Assembly: GCA_963971575.1 (NCBI GenBank)
Contig: OZ020617.1
Coordinates: 20,235,403-20,299,402 of the forward strand
Direction of reading: 5' to 3'
Length of the DNA stretch: 64,000 nt
From: Liopterus haemorrhoidalis
Lineage: Eukaryota > Arthropoda > Insecta > Coleoptera > Dytiscidae
The position numbers and the translations under genes were made by a program. Shown here piece after piece: positions 22,751 to 33,379 of this stretch (position 1 is its first letter; each line of letters begins with the position of its first letter). Under the pieces are notes generated by a model. The model made no database searches. It was given only the letters and a program-made list of their open reading frames with translations, and was not told the DNA's origin.

Positions 22751-23692
22751 GGATGGGGAGTTGGGAGTCGGGAGTTGAGGAGTCGAAGCTTTTTGGAGGA
22801 GTCGGAAAAAGTTATCGCCTCCCGACTCTTTCATTCAATTTTTATCAAGGATGAGAACAAACCGAAAACGAAAGCAAAATAAACATATAACCAGAATTTT
22901 TTAAAGCACGGAAACAGGAGCGACATATTGTTCTCTGTTCAAGGACAAAAATGAAATTAAAAATATTTAATACCGGTTTTACCAGGTTTCCTTCATGCTG
23001 TCCAGTTTAAAATTTGATTAATACTGCTCGTATTAACAGATTAATACGATGCAGTAAAGATATTTGTTTTTAATCATATACATTTTATCTTTTTCTGTAT
23101 AATCTGTTTATTATGTGTAAGCGGGGCTAAACTGGATTTTTAGTTTCTCAAGTTGAAAAGAGCTTCGTGATTAATTCATATTTCATGTTGGCTGCCAAAA
23201 TCTAAATGTCAAAAGAAAAAAGTGACATATTATGAAAAATAAAGTATATAAAATAAAATAATATTTTATGAAAACTAATATATTCGAAAATTTGTATTAA
23301 AAATGACACAAAAAGTCAAGACAAAATGAAAATGACTTATTTATAAAAACAGCTCATTCCAACCCAAGATATTTAATGTAAGTATAGTCTGTTTCTCTAG
23401 TTTCAGAGGAATTAGATATTGAAATTTTAACGATTGAATGAAGCTTTTTATCATTCTGTTTAACAAACGTCCACTACGATCGTTAAAAGTAAGCTTAAGT
23501 GATAACTAAAGAAAATAAAAATACATTTAGTCCCACTTAAACATTTGGAATAGACTTTATGATTTATGATTGTAAAGAGTCGGAGTCGGAGTTGGGGTCG
23601 GAGTCGGAGTCGGAGTCGGAGTCGGAGTCGGAGTCGGAGGCAGAATGTGGAGTCGGAGTCGGTAATTTTTCTGCCGACTCCTCATCCATTAC
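22751..23692. mobile_element. hAT-like MITE with GGAGTC arrays
   Basis: Left end CAGGGATGGGGAGTTGGGAGTC and right end GCCGACTCCTCATCCATTAC are inverted with mismatches. Both subterminal zones are tandem (C)GGAGT(C) repeats (22755-22830, 23576-23688). The interior (about 23120-23340) is similar to that of the MITE at 16191-16972. No clean target duplication was seen, so the outer limits are approximate by a few bases. Confidence 0.65.
23576..23660 (+). repeat. (GGAGTC)n hexanucleotide array
   Basis: About a dozen near-perfect GGAGTC units within the right subterminal region of the MITE. Confidence 0.9.
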
Positions 23693-24936
23693 AATACTTC
23701 CAATGATGTAAGATGCAAATATTGGGGTGTAAAGGCGAAATATTAAAATTTTTGCATAAACCCCCTTAAAATTCTAGATCCGTTTATAATAGCCACAACT
23801 CGAATGAATAGGTTGACATGGAAGTTTTATTCAATCAATTTTGTTCGTATCGCAATTAAAACATTTCAAAATACATTTTATTTCAAGCAACTTTCATGTA
23901 CAACAGGCATTACATGATATGTGATATTTTGTTGTCACTTTTTTTATAAAGCTTACCATATTTTCTGCATTGATTTGTTAACTAATTTCTCCCTCCCACA
24001 GTAAAATAATACAAAAAAAATAACTAGAATATTTCGTATAGCTACAATCAGAAAAAAAATTTTGAATTATTTGAATGATTAACTAATAGTCTATAAGAAT
24101 ATTTACAGAAGAAAGTTTTCAAGTTAAAATATACGTCTTATGTCTAAAAGTAAGAGCTCAGCAAGAAAAATTTCAAGACTAAATCAAGGGTGACATTTAT
24201 TAAAAAATTCAGTGTTAGTACTCAGAATTCTTATCACAGAATATTCTTCAAGGAATATCTAAATTGTCCCTGAAGAGACAAAGTTCAATATCTTAGTTTA
24301 GTGCTCAGAGGCGTCGCGAATATAATCTAGCATGAATTTATTTCAATATTCTCTTTTATTATTTTTTCTTTTTTTTTGTTTCAATAAGCAAAATATGTAC
24401 ATATTTTTTGTATGCGAAAAGTATGCATTTACTCTCAAGAAATGTCTTATTCTTTTCGCAATGAATAAAATAACCCAAGAGTAATGTAATATATTTTTTT
24501 TATTACATATCTTCGAGAAAGTTTATGGTTATGTGTAGCAGGCATGTAATTTATAATCAGGGACTAAGAACGAAAAAAATACCTTCGTTTCCATTTGAAA
24601 CGAATACGAAAAATATTTCTGTATTTTTATGTTCTCGTCTGTTATATTCTTTTAAAATCGGTTTAACAAAAATAAAATACCGGTTAAACCAGTTTTACTA
24701 ACCAATATCTAACTGAAATATTTTATAAAATCCAGACCTATCAATTTGTGAAAACTATAAAGAAAATTTTAACTATAACACTGAAAAATTATGTAGTTCA
24801 GGTAAAAATCGATATACGCCGCAGTTTCGTTACTAGGAGAACCGTCGTAAATCGAACTGGCGTAAAATGAACCTATCTTATAGTGAGGGTATAGGGTTAG
24901 GTTCCAAGTAAATAAACAATAGACATAAAGGGTATC
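23693..24936. other. AT-rich stretch; Tigger-like terminus at its end
   Basis: No gene recognised in 23693-24790. About 24800-24936 (CAGGTAAAAATCG then ACGCCGCAGTTTCG and CGTCGTAAATCGAACTGGCG) resembles a Tigger/pogo terminal region and probably belongs with the Tigger HTH fragment at 25.5-25.7 kb across the mariner insertion. Confidence 0.4.
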
Positions 24937-24938
24937 TA

Positions 24939-25503
24939 ATGGGTGTTTTTTTTAGAGGTATAGAACTTTAAATTGCAATAAAACAACGATGGATTATTCG
25001 ATTGACATGAATTTTTTTTTATTCGAAAGATAATCTTGTGGCATTACATTTTAAATATGATTTCTGGCATATGACCGCCACGGCTGGCTCGGATGTAGTC
25101 CAATCTGGACGTCCAATTTTCGATGACTTTTTCCAACATTTGTGGCCGTATATCGGCAATAACACGGCGAATGTTGTCTTCCAAATGGTCAAGCGTTTGT
25201 GGCTTATCCGCATAGACCAATGACTTTACATAGCCCCACAGAAAGTAGTCCAGCGGTGTTAAATCACAAGATCTTGGAGGCCAATTCACAGGTCCAAAAC
25301 GTGAAATTAGGCGGTCACCAAACGTGTCTTTCAATAAATCGATTGTGGCACGAGCTGTGTGACATGTTGCGCCGTCTTGTTGGTATGATTTAATGTAATG
25401 CCACAAGATTATCTTTCGAATAAAAAAAAATTCATGTCAATCGAATAATCCATCGTTGTTTTATTGCAATTTAAAGTTCTATACCTCTAAAAAAAACACC
25501 CTA
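24939..25503 (-). mobile_element. Internally deleted mariner with 110-bp arms
   Basis: 24941-25050 and 25392-25501 are apparently identical inverted arms starting GGGTGTTTTTTTTAGAGG. Between them lies only the C-terminal part of a mariner-like transposase (25044-25400, minus). TA dinucleotides adjoin both ends (24937-24938; 25504-25505), consistent with a TA target. The left arm includes the last codons of the transposase, so the right arm looks like a snap-back copy of the 3' end. Confidence 0.75.
25044..25400 (-). pseudogene. Mariner-like transposase C-terminal half
   Basis: Minus frame: SYQQDGATCHTARATIDLL (second catalytic Asp block), FGPVNWPPRSCDLTPLDYFL with the third Asp in LTPLDYF, then WGYVKSLVYADKPQTLDHLE. 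This matches the C-terminal catalytic half of Tc1/mariner-superfamily transposases that have QDGAxxHxA (family knowledge). The HTH and first catalytic Asp are absent, and the first few codons lie in the inverted arm. Codons 1 to about 110 appear free of stops, so loss was by deletion and not by point decay. Confidence 0.75.
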
Positions 25504-25504
25504 T

Positions 25505-25742
25505 ATAACGCTATTTGATTTGACTTAGTACTCGTTGACTCGTACTTAACGTTTACTTCTGTAATTTGCTGATATTGTTTGATTTCATCTGCATTTTTCA
25601 TAATGGTAGTAACAGTTGAAGGCGGTAAATTCATTATGCTGCAGGGATATTTTCCCCCACTTTCCATTCGTCTAATAACTTCCGTCTTCTTCCCAAGGAA
25701 GATAGAAATTATAGCTCTTTTAGGTCCACCTTGAGTTGACAT
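25505..25742 (-). pseudogene. Tigger/pogo-type HTH (CENP-B N) fragment
   Basis: The minus frame from 25742 gives KKTEVIRRMESGGKYPC and NLPPSTVTTIMKNADEIKQY. It resembles the CENP-B N-terminal HTH of pogo/Tigger transposases (KLEIIxxxExGxxxxxIAxxxxLxxSTVxTIxKxxxxI). The frame then runs into the inserted mariner derivative. No DDE domain is visible beyond the insertion, where a Tigger-like terminus follows (about 24800-24936). It was probably already non-autonomous. Confidence 0.6.
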
Positions 25743-26389
25743 ATCCTTTCTCCTTTTCTCAGAAATGTTATTTGTTTTACTGTACTCTTTTGTATCTGTT
25801 TATGCAAATAAAACACCTATTTTATAGAAACAAATAAACTAATTTAAAAACGAATAGCCAAATTAGATATGCGCCAGATGTGTAGAAGGATACTTATATG
25901 GGATGATACTGGAGCGCCGTCTAGTCCAGTTGTCGCGGTATAGTATTTCCAAAATGAAATGGCCACCCTCAATTGATTCCAATAATGGCTGACAGTATAA
26001 CCATAATACCTGCTGAGTTTATGGTTCTCTTAATAGTAGTTGACAGGACCGTAATAATTATTTAAAATAAACGTGTTTTCTTATATGCTATTTAGAATGA
26101 ACTGTATATACTTACATGACAATCCTTCACATTTTTATCAGGCTTAGGACTGGCTATATTTGAATTTTAAATATAGGCATGTTTAAAAATCGTTTTGTTT
26201 TAAAGTCTTTATAGTCTGTATTAAATACTTCAAATTTGCACAAATAAAAATTATTCTTTATTTAACTTGTCAATTTATGGTAATTTAAAATTATTAAAAT
26301 TATTAATCATAGTCACTATTATCATTGTTTATATCATTATCAGAGTTTTTGTCACTACCATTGTCATTTAAATTAATAATATTGAAGAT
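25743..26389. other. AT-rich stretch, no feature seen
   Basis: Nothing recognised. Confidence 0.5.
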
Positions 26390-26680
26390 TTATGTGGTGG
26401 ATTTATAAAAAAAAAATGTTTCAATTGTCTTTACATGTTCTACATATTTTTTCCACAAATCACTACTTATTGCACTTGTTTCGTCTTTAATTAATTGTAT
26501 TATAATGTCACTTTCTGTCGGTGTTGTATTTTTCCGGCGCACATTACCTGTTAATTGGCTCCTTATTAGTTCTATAGGGTTTAAAACACAATAATATGGC
26601 GGTAGCCATAAAATACTAGCCACGTCCACACTCACATTTTCGCACTCCAAATCATCTTGCACATATTCACTATTTTCACT
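26390..26680 (-). pseudogene. Tc1/mariner-like DDE C-terminus
   Basis: Minus frame: VASILWLPPYYCVLNPIELI followed by RSQLTGNVRRKNTTPTESDI. LPPYxxxLNPIExxWxxxK is the motif holding the third catalytic acidic residue of a Tc1/mariner-superfamily transposase (DDE_3-like). Here Trp of IExxW is replaced by Arg. The frame ends shortly before poly-A/T. The rest of the transposase is not present next to it. Confidence 0.6.
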
Positions 26681-26922
26681 ACAGAATTAGGTAGTGAAAA
26701 TTACAAACATTAGGAATTTCTTCAAAACCAAATGGTCGCCAAAGAGCCATGTTGTTAATGTATGCACGCTATGAACGTTGAAAATTAACTAACAAATAAG
26801 TATAACAACCCCTAAAATTTAGAAACAATAGGATTATAAATTTAGAAAATATCCTTAATGGTTTTTAAGAAACTTCAATTGAACTGCTGTTTCAATTTAA
26901 ATTTAAAATTCTCTTAATATAA

Positions 26923-27057
26923 TAGCGTCGGCGAATCAACGCACTTACGTCACAGGACGTAACAAACGACTGTATTGTCTAGAACAATGCAATCGTTCCA
27001 GAAAATACAGTCGTTTGTTACGTCATGTGACGTAAGTGCGTTGATTCGCTGACGCTA
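26923..27057. mobile_element. Short foldback MITE, 54-bp arms
   Basis: Left arm 26923-26976 starts TAGCGTCGGCGAATCAACGC; right arm 27004-27057 is its reverse complement with two mismatches in 54; the spacer is 27 bp. Both ends carry TA, which may be the target or part of the terminus. Each arm includes ACGTCACAGGACGT or its variant, itself palindromic. Confidence 0.8.
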
Positions 27058-27573
27058 GTACACTTCCTATATTCTTTTTACTGCAACAAATTCTAGGATT
27101 ACTGCCATTAACCCATTACGGCTTTGTTAAGCTTCTTAACAAGACCAGCCATTTCAGTTTTGAAATACTATACTTTCCCGATTAGAATGGGAAATCCCAA
27201 GAGTACCAATCAGCGCTGGCGTAAAAGTGAATCGGTGTATATTAAACCGGTGTATAGCGAATTCTACCTGTATCGCAGAATTACAAGATGTATTATTGTT
27301 AGTGGAAGCATGTGGTTTGACAGTAAAATCCGAAAATGTTCACATTCAGAGCTTCAAATGGACCAAAATGCGCTCATAATTTCTAACTGAGGGCAGTATA
27401 TCATAGAATAATAGTAGAAGTCGTATATCGTAGTTGTTATATAAAATTTTATCGTGCTTTTAAAATTTAATTCCACGAATAATGCTTCTTCTAGCGAAAA
27501 AAAAAAAAAAATTATAATAATAACAATAAAATAAAATAAAATAATAATAGAGTAATAAATCAATAAATGCAAT

Positions 27574-28457
27574 TGTAAGGGAGGTAAATTTGGTATTATT
27601 TCTGAAATAAAATTTCATACTTAAATTCAGAATAATAATCCAATTATAGTAAAATATTAAAAATGTTAAATAATAAAAAATAATCTATTTCTTAGAAGGG
27701 ACACTTAAGGGCATTTAAGATAAGGGTAGACTTGCATATTATTTTAACTTGAGACTTTTGTAAACTTAACATGAAAAGGAAATCGTAAATTCTAATATTA
27801 ATGGCATTTCTGTCAATTAACAGATTACAGCTATCAAGACCATAAGCACATAATTGATCTTTGTCTGAAATATAAATATTATGTTTGGGTTATTTCCTAA
27901 TGGGATACTTATCTGAGTTATCACCAATAAATTGTGAATTTTAAGATATTACAAGACTGACAGTTCAAGACGGTGTGATATTTAACAGCTGGGCGATGTA
28001 AGTCACTCAGAGTGGTTCTCTTTTTATGGGGAGTGCAGTTTAGACAGTCATAAAATGAAGACAATGTTTAAGAGTTGTTTTTAAGAATCATGGGGTTAAG
28101 ACGTATTTAGGGCAGTGCATTATAGTGCGAGTTTGTTCATTATAGGTTAGAGACAATTAGTGTGTTCGGTCGGTCAAGTAAAAATGTAACCGTCCGTATT
28201 GTAAATGTCCGTATTTGCGTTAATGTAAATAATTAAATATTAAAACGTATCATAATTAAAGTAGGTTAGTTAAAATGAAGACTTTAATTGAACAACCCTT
28301 AAATCCTTCCGAGAATCATAACAACCAGTCAGCGGACCAAAGGAATGGTCCAGACTTGATCCGCTTGCAAGTCTGAATACTCATAATGTGAGGGAGACCT
28401 GGTGTTAGAGGGATGAGAGTAAGTACAATTGAACTATGTCAATATATATTCCCCACA
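27574..28457 (+). mobile_element. LTR-like repeat, copy C (plus)
   Basis: Starts TGTAAGGGAGG and ends CTCCCCACA-like (ATTCCCCACA), a TG...CA inverted terminus. It aligns along its length with the reverse complement of 62728-63688, sharing for example GATGTAAG, GTTAAGAC, ATAATTAAAGTAGGTTAG and AAGTACAA(T/A)TGAA blocks. No coding capacity. No target duplication was found here, so it may be an LTR with lost internal region. Confidence 0.6.
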
Positions 28458-28764
28458 CCTGACACCAGACAATTTATTACCAAAAAAAGTGGAATATTTA
28501 TAAGACAATTATTTTTTATTAACGTAACATATCAGAACCAACTTTTTAATGATTAATTTTTATATCATAAACACTAAATATAAAATCAGATTTTTATGCA
28601 ATAAATAAAGCTCAAGAAAGTCTTTCCATTCACCCTTGTCACTTTAATTTAATATTGCCTTGCAAAAATGTTTAATATTAATTCCCTTATTGTATTAATC
28701 TATTTATCAGAATGCATTCTGAAGAATATTAAGTCACACTGGTTAAAACTGGTATTAAATATTA

Positions 28765-29020
28765 TGAATTTTGTTTTCGTTGTTCCAGAATACGTTGGAT
28801 CGGACACGTCATCAGATTGCCCAACAACATGCCAGTGAGAAGAGTATTCGATAGCGTTCCAGATACAAACAAACCAAGAGGAAGACCTCGAATGAAATGG
28901 GTAGACAATGTGCACAAAGACCTGCAAAGAATCGATACCCATAATTTGAGAAGATTAGCGCGTGACTGTGGAAGATGAAAGAAGTTTGTGGAGGCGGCAA
29001 AAACTCTAAGGGTTCTAAAA
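28765..29020 (+). pseudogene. LINE C-terminal tail fragment
   Basis: Frame: RIRWIGHVIRLPNNMPVRRV, KPRGRPRMKWVDNVHKDLQR, NLRRLARDCGR, then TGA in place of the expected Trp, then KKFVEAAKTL. This is the W(I/L)GHVxRM...RGRPxxRWxDxVxxDL...AxDRxxWRxxVxxA tail of insect LINEs (known family pattern). The upstream RT is absent and the adjoining sequence is unrelated. Apart from the stop, the frame is clean. Confidence 0.7.
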
Positions 29021-29996
29021 GTCAATTGATTGATTGTTTTCGTTGTTGAAGGTTTCTTCCTTCGTTTTCGTTATCGTGCTTTAAAAAAAAAAAAATGGTT
29101 AATATCGTTATTTCGTTGTCGTTCCGTTCTCAGTCACTTTGGAACATACAAATTCATCTATATTTTCATTAGTTCTACTCACTTAACATTGTTTAATAAA
29201 TTATTTTTATGGTTTTCTGTAGGAAACATTCGACATTGATTTACAGAACAAATGAACCAAGCATCACCCATCATCAGCATCATTAATCAGCTTTTGACGT
29301 CCATTGTAGGGCACAAGCCTCCCCTTTGCATATTCACTCCTCTCTGCCCTATGCCACTTGCAGCCAATTCCGGAACCGCCTCTTCATATCATTTATACAG
29401 CGAGAATGTGGATTATCTCAGTTTTAGTACTGTTTCTAAGCCGCAATTTCAGTACCTTTCTGGCCTACCTACCAACATTGACTCAAGCAATGCGGCCTGC
29501 CACTTTATTTATGTCAAACACTTTTGTTTGCTGTCTGATCCACAAATTTGTTTTACGATATAGAAATTTAACGCAACCCATTGTTTTTTCTATAGATCTC
29601 TAAACGATGTAATTTTTCTGCAGATTTTCGTGTGAAGATGAATTTCTGGGTTGCTAGGTACAAACTAGGTCGAACTAGGTAGTAGGACACTTCGATCAAG
29701 TACCTTTCTCTTGAGACAATTGAGGAGATTACTTTTTAATGCGTGCCTTAGATTTCCGAAGAGCGACCATCCTAAGCAAACTCTTCTAGTAATCTCTCAC
29801 CGGAAATGATGTCAACTTTTGATCTAGCATAGGAAATCGATAATTTTATATTTTTTTCCTAAAAGTACATTAAATTAGCTTTACAATGGCACCAAAAAGT
29901 CATATTTTTATGTTAACCATTTCAAAATGGCGACCATTTATTTAGCAACGTAGCAAGCTTTGAAAACAATAAAAAAAGAAACAAAATATCTCTAAA

Positions 29997-30030
<34 letters not shown>

Positions 30031-30460
30031 AACAAACATGATTCACCCAATCTCTTATCTTTTACCATTATGCAATTTTTTCTCGACACTTGATTTTAAA
30101 CTACTGACACGTAAACAGTTATTTACGTTTTTTTATGAGTTTGACAAACATTAGTGATTTTTTATATTTTTTATATTTTTTAATTTTATTTTATTTTTAT
30201 ACTAAGTTTTTATTACACAACCACCGTATTTTATAATGTACGTACATTACATCAGCCACTGATGATTAACTGCATATCACAGGTTAGTGTTTTCTGATTT
30301 CTTATTTATTACAATATATTTTTTCACTTTAGTCACCGCTGGGACCCATGGTCTGCAGTTCCTCTGGGTCTTGCTCTTTACAAACCCATATTTGATATTA
30401 TTAAGACCATTTACATTATTTGTATTTTAGATTTAATTATTGTTCTCTAAGATAACTTGT
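29021..30460. other. No gene recognised; dispersed repeat piece and TA tract
   Basis: 29295-29400 (CATTGTAGGGCACAAGCCTCC and what follows) resembles a repeat common in insect genomes (recalled as CCATTGCTGGACATAAGCCTCCC-like); low confidence. 30001-30028 is a TA tract. The remainder is AT-rich with no recognised feature. Confidence 0.4.
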
Positions 30461-30470
30461 AATTTATAGG

Positions 30471-30510
30471 CTGAAGATGCATAAAACTAATATATATGCG
30501 AAACGTCCCA
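30471..30510 (+). other. Hammerhead-like motif (CTGAAGAT...GCGAAACGTC)
   Basis: CTGAAGAT, a GCATA/TATGC stem with a short loop, then GAAACGTC. It has the layout of a hammerhead ribozyme core (CUGANGA, stem II, GAAA) with one extra T after the CUGANGA box. The same layout occurs twice more in the inverted repeat at 30653-30892. In Penelope-like elements similar motifs are known; catalysis is not claimed. Confidence 0.4.
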
Positions 30511-30573
30511 ATGAATTAAACTAATTTATTAATTTTCCTACCTAATTGACGATTAAAGAAGAAACACAATTAT

Positions 30574-30597
30574 TATATATATATATATATATATATA
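30574..30597. repeat. (TA)n microsatellite
   Basis: Short TA run between the hammerhead-like motif and the large inverted repeat. Confidence 0.9.
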
Positions 30598-30652
30598 GTT
30601 GGATTGTTGTTCTATCCAACTTCTTCTGTTCTGTTGATTGACGAAAAATGTA

Positions 30653-30890
30653 GGAGGAAATAAAAATTCTTGAATACTCGTCAAAAGTTTATTTATAAAA
30701 TATTAAGAGACGTTTCGACTGGTAAATCCAGTCATCCTCAGTCTATAAATAAAAATTTAAAAAAATACAATTGTATTTTACAATTGTAATTTTTATTTAT
30801 AGACTGAGGATGACTGGATTTATCAGTCGAAACGTCTCTTAATATTTTATAAATAAACTTTTGACGAGTATTCAAGAATTTTTATTTCTT

Positions 30891-30892
<2 letters not shown>
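30653..30892. repeat. 104-bp inverted repeat with hammerhead-like motifs
   Basis: Left arm about 30653-30757 and right arm about 30789-30892, nearly perfect (two mismatches noticed), spacer about 31 bp. Each arm holds CTGAGGAT, a GACTG/CAGTC stem, then CGAAACGTCTC: minus strand in the left arm, plus strand in the right. The layout suggests two copies of one element end in opposite orientation, possibly Penelope-like (inference). Confidence 0.75.

Positions 30893-30945
<53 letters not shown>
30893..30945. repeat. (TA)n microsatellite
   Basis: Long TA tract directly abutting the right arm of the inverted repeat. Confidence 0.95.
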
Positions 30946-30950
<5 letters not shown>

Positions 30951-32080
30951 ACGAATAAAGTTAAAGGAGATGAAGGGAGACATATGCTTATAGAAGAAAA
31001 TATATTTTTTAAACCAGTGGTATTCAAGCTTTAGATTCATTTTTAGATTTTAGAACCATACGGTAGCGTATTTTTTTATTGAATTAATTAATTAAAGTTA
31101 CTTCTGAATCTATTATAAGTCGAATAGAATAATTTAAATCAGAAAATCAGATAGAACATTATTTATAGGTAGTAATTCAAGTCTTTACTACTGGACACTT
31201 ATCTTTGTTTTTTTTTGTAATTTTATTCGATTTTTTCTCAATAGATTTTTATGTAAGGTTATAAATTGTTTATATGTTTCAATTCAGAAAAAATTCGCGA
31301 AAATTCAGAGAAAATATATATTATATAATCTAATTAAGAAAAAAAAAACTTTGTGCTCTAGCTTGAGAATCACTGGTTTCAAAAATATTGTCTTCTATAA
31401 ACAGATACCCCCATTGGTCTCCTACAACTTTGCTGTTTAGTATTTTTTGTATCTCTAATAATCTAAAAATAATGGCGGTGTCCTGCTTCGCTGATACACC
31501 CTGTATATTTCACAAAGTTTTATTCACTAATATGAATAGCTTAAAATTGGAAAATTTTAATACTTATATACTGAAGTAAGATAATAACTGTAAAAGTTAG
31601 GTATTATAAACAGAAATTTTCATTTGGAATAAGTATAAGCACCCCAGTAAAAACATAAGCGAGCTCATTATATAAAACTCCTGTTTTAACAGTTTTGTAA
31701 ATTGGACACAAAAATTTAATAAAAATATTAATTAAACGAAGCTTCCGGCAACATAGAAATTAACGAAACGTAAATATGTTTGTTAACATTATTGAATATA
31801 TAACACACACATAACAAAATAATGTACATAATTATATGCCCATTCAACTGATAATTGCTAAAAAGTTAATTTTAATGTAAACAACACGAATTATTCGGGA
31901 TAAAAATGTTAAATACACTCTTTTAAAATTACACATTTTCATAAAAATCTAGATTTTATAATGTAATTTTGCGTCAACTTGCGTGTTGCTTCCGAATGGC
32001 TTATTGGGGGGATTATTATTGAAGGCCAGTGCCACTTGGGGTTCATCAGTTACAGAGCGAGTAAACTTTATAATACATAG
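30946..32080. other. AT-rich stretch, no gene seen
   Basis: Nothing recognised; a 63-codon open stretch at 31388-31579 shows no domain. Confidence 0.5.
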
Positions 32081-32245
32081 GCTGGTGGTCGATGTTGGGA
32101 ACTTATTGTTTATTATTTACATTAAGATAAGACAACTTTTTCCTTATTAATCATCCTGTATTTGTCGCAAATTTGAATAGTTCTTAGAGCTACTACTAGC
32201 GATTCATAACGGTACATCGAGATTCACCGTTGAAATTAATTCAGA
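32081..32245 (-). repeat. Dispersed repeat; empty counterpart of piggyBac site
   Basis: The reverse complement (ATCTGAATTAATTTCAACGG, TCGATGTACCGTTATGAATC, GCTAGTAGTAGCTCTAAGAA) aligns with the right flank of the piggyBac derivative at 39014-40220. The uninterrupted CTGAATTAATTT corresponds to that element's TTAA insertion point. Confidence 0.7.
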
Positions 32246-32388
32246 TTTGGGACTTGGGACCTTTTAGATCCTACACACTGCACAGTGGTCAAGAGATCCT
32301 GAAAACCTGGCCAAAACCCCTTTCTCTTACTACGAGCTAAACGATTCTAAAAATAAGAAAAATCTTTCATAAATTTAAAATATATTAA

Positions 32389-33329
32389 CCCCTTAAGAAC
32401 CGATTTTTTCAAATAAATGCACCAAAAAAATCATATTTTTTTTTTAATAATTAAAACTAATATTTTGAAATATTAAGCACAAAAAAAAGTTTGTTAAGCA
32501 CAAAAACAACTTTATTTAAATAAACTTGTTTTTTTTATTTAATTCAAACAAATGATAAATAAAATCAAAGGATAAGTAAAAATGATACATATTAGTAAAA
32601 TAAGAAAAATCATAATATATAGGAAATAATAATACGTAGAAAAATTAAAATAATTAATAATTTAATTCTGCATGGTAAACCTGGAAGCATGAAGAAACAC
32701 ATAATTCAACATTGAAAGGTTTACAATAATAACGAGACTCTCTCCTCTTTCTTTTTCCTTGGTCGTCCTTTTGATTGCTGCATACAATACACACGCTAGT
32801 AGGTTGTTTTTTCTTTTCTGTTGGAGGAATACTATCATAAAAATGCCTTTCAATTAGTCTCAATGGGCCTTGTTTTCTTGGACGGCCAGATTTTTTTGTT
32901 CCTGGGCCCGTGCGAAAATTTTGAAGAATTTGTTTTATTAGCGTTTTTCTGAATTCAAAATTACTCTTCTGACCTATATTTTTTTGTATAACACAAAAGC
33001 GTTCCATATACATATGTCAAACAAATGAAAAAATATTTTTATAGTACTTTTATCCTCTTTTCTTCTTAAGTGGCTAATTTTGCATTTGTTGGTCTAGTAG
33101 ATCAACTCCACCCATTGTGTCATTATAATCAATTATGACTTTTGGTTTCCAAATTGTATTACCATCTTTATTCTTTTTTTTTTAGATCAGTTTCTAGAGT
33201 TATTTCGGGCAAATACATAATGGAACATAAAATATATGACTGGCCGCTATCTCTGGCAGTTATCTCGGCTACGGTCTTTTTGGACCATAAAGTGTGGCCC
33301 GAGTTACCTCGGGCCTGGTCTTTAAGGGG
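32389..33329 (-). mobile_element. piggyBac-type derivative A
   Basis: Flanked by TTAA on both sides (32385-32388, 33330-33333), the piggyBac target. Termini CCCCTTAAGAACCG and CTGGTCTTTAAGGGG are inverted. Inside is only the C-terminal part of a piggyBac transposase on the minus strand. Confidence 0.85.
32654..33181 (-). pseudogene. piggyBac transposase C-terminus, copy A
   Basis: Minus strand: WKPKVIIDYNDTMGGVDLLD near 33080-33150 (DYNxxMGGVDxxDQ, part of the catalytic core). The 119-codon frame 32654-33013 then carries FEFRKTLIKQILQNFRTGPG and GRPRKQGPLRLIERHF. It ends in the Cys-rich tail CIVCSNQKDDQGKRKRRESR, YYCKPFNVELCVSSCF, typical of piggyBac C-terminal zinc-binding domains. There is a frameshift between the core and the tail (about 33014-33070), and the N-terminal half is deleted. 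It cannot encode an active transposase but keeps a recognisable DNA-binding tail. Confidence 0.8.
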
Positions 33330-33379
33330 TTAACACTGCAGGCAAAACTACAATTGTATGGCTTACTCTAAGCAATGCA

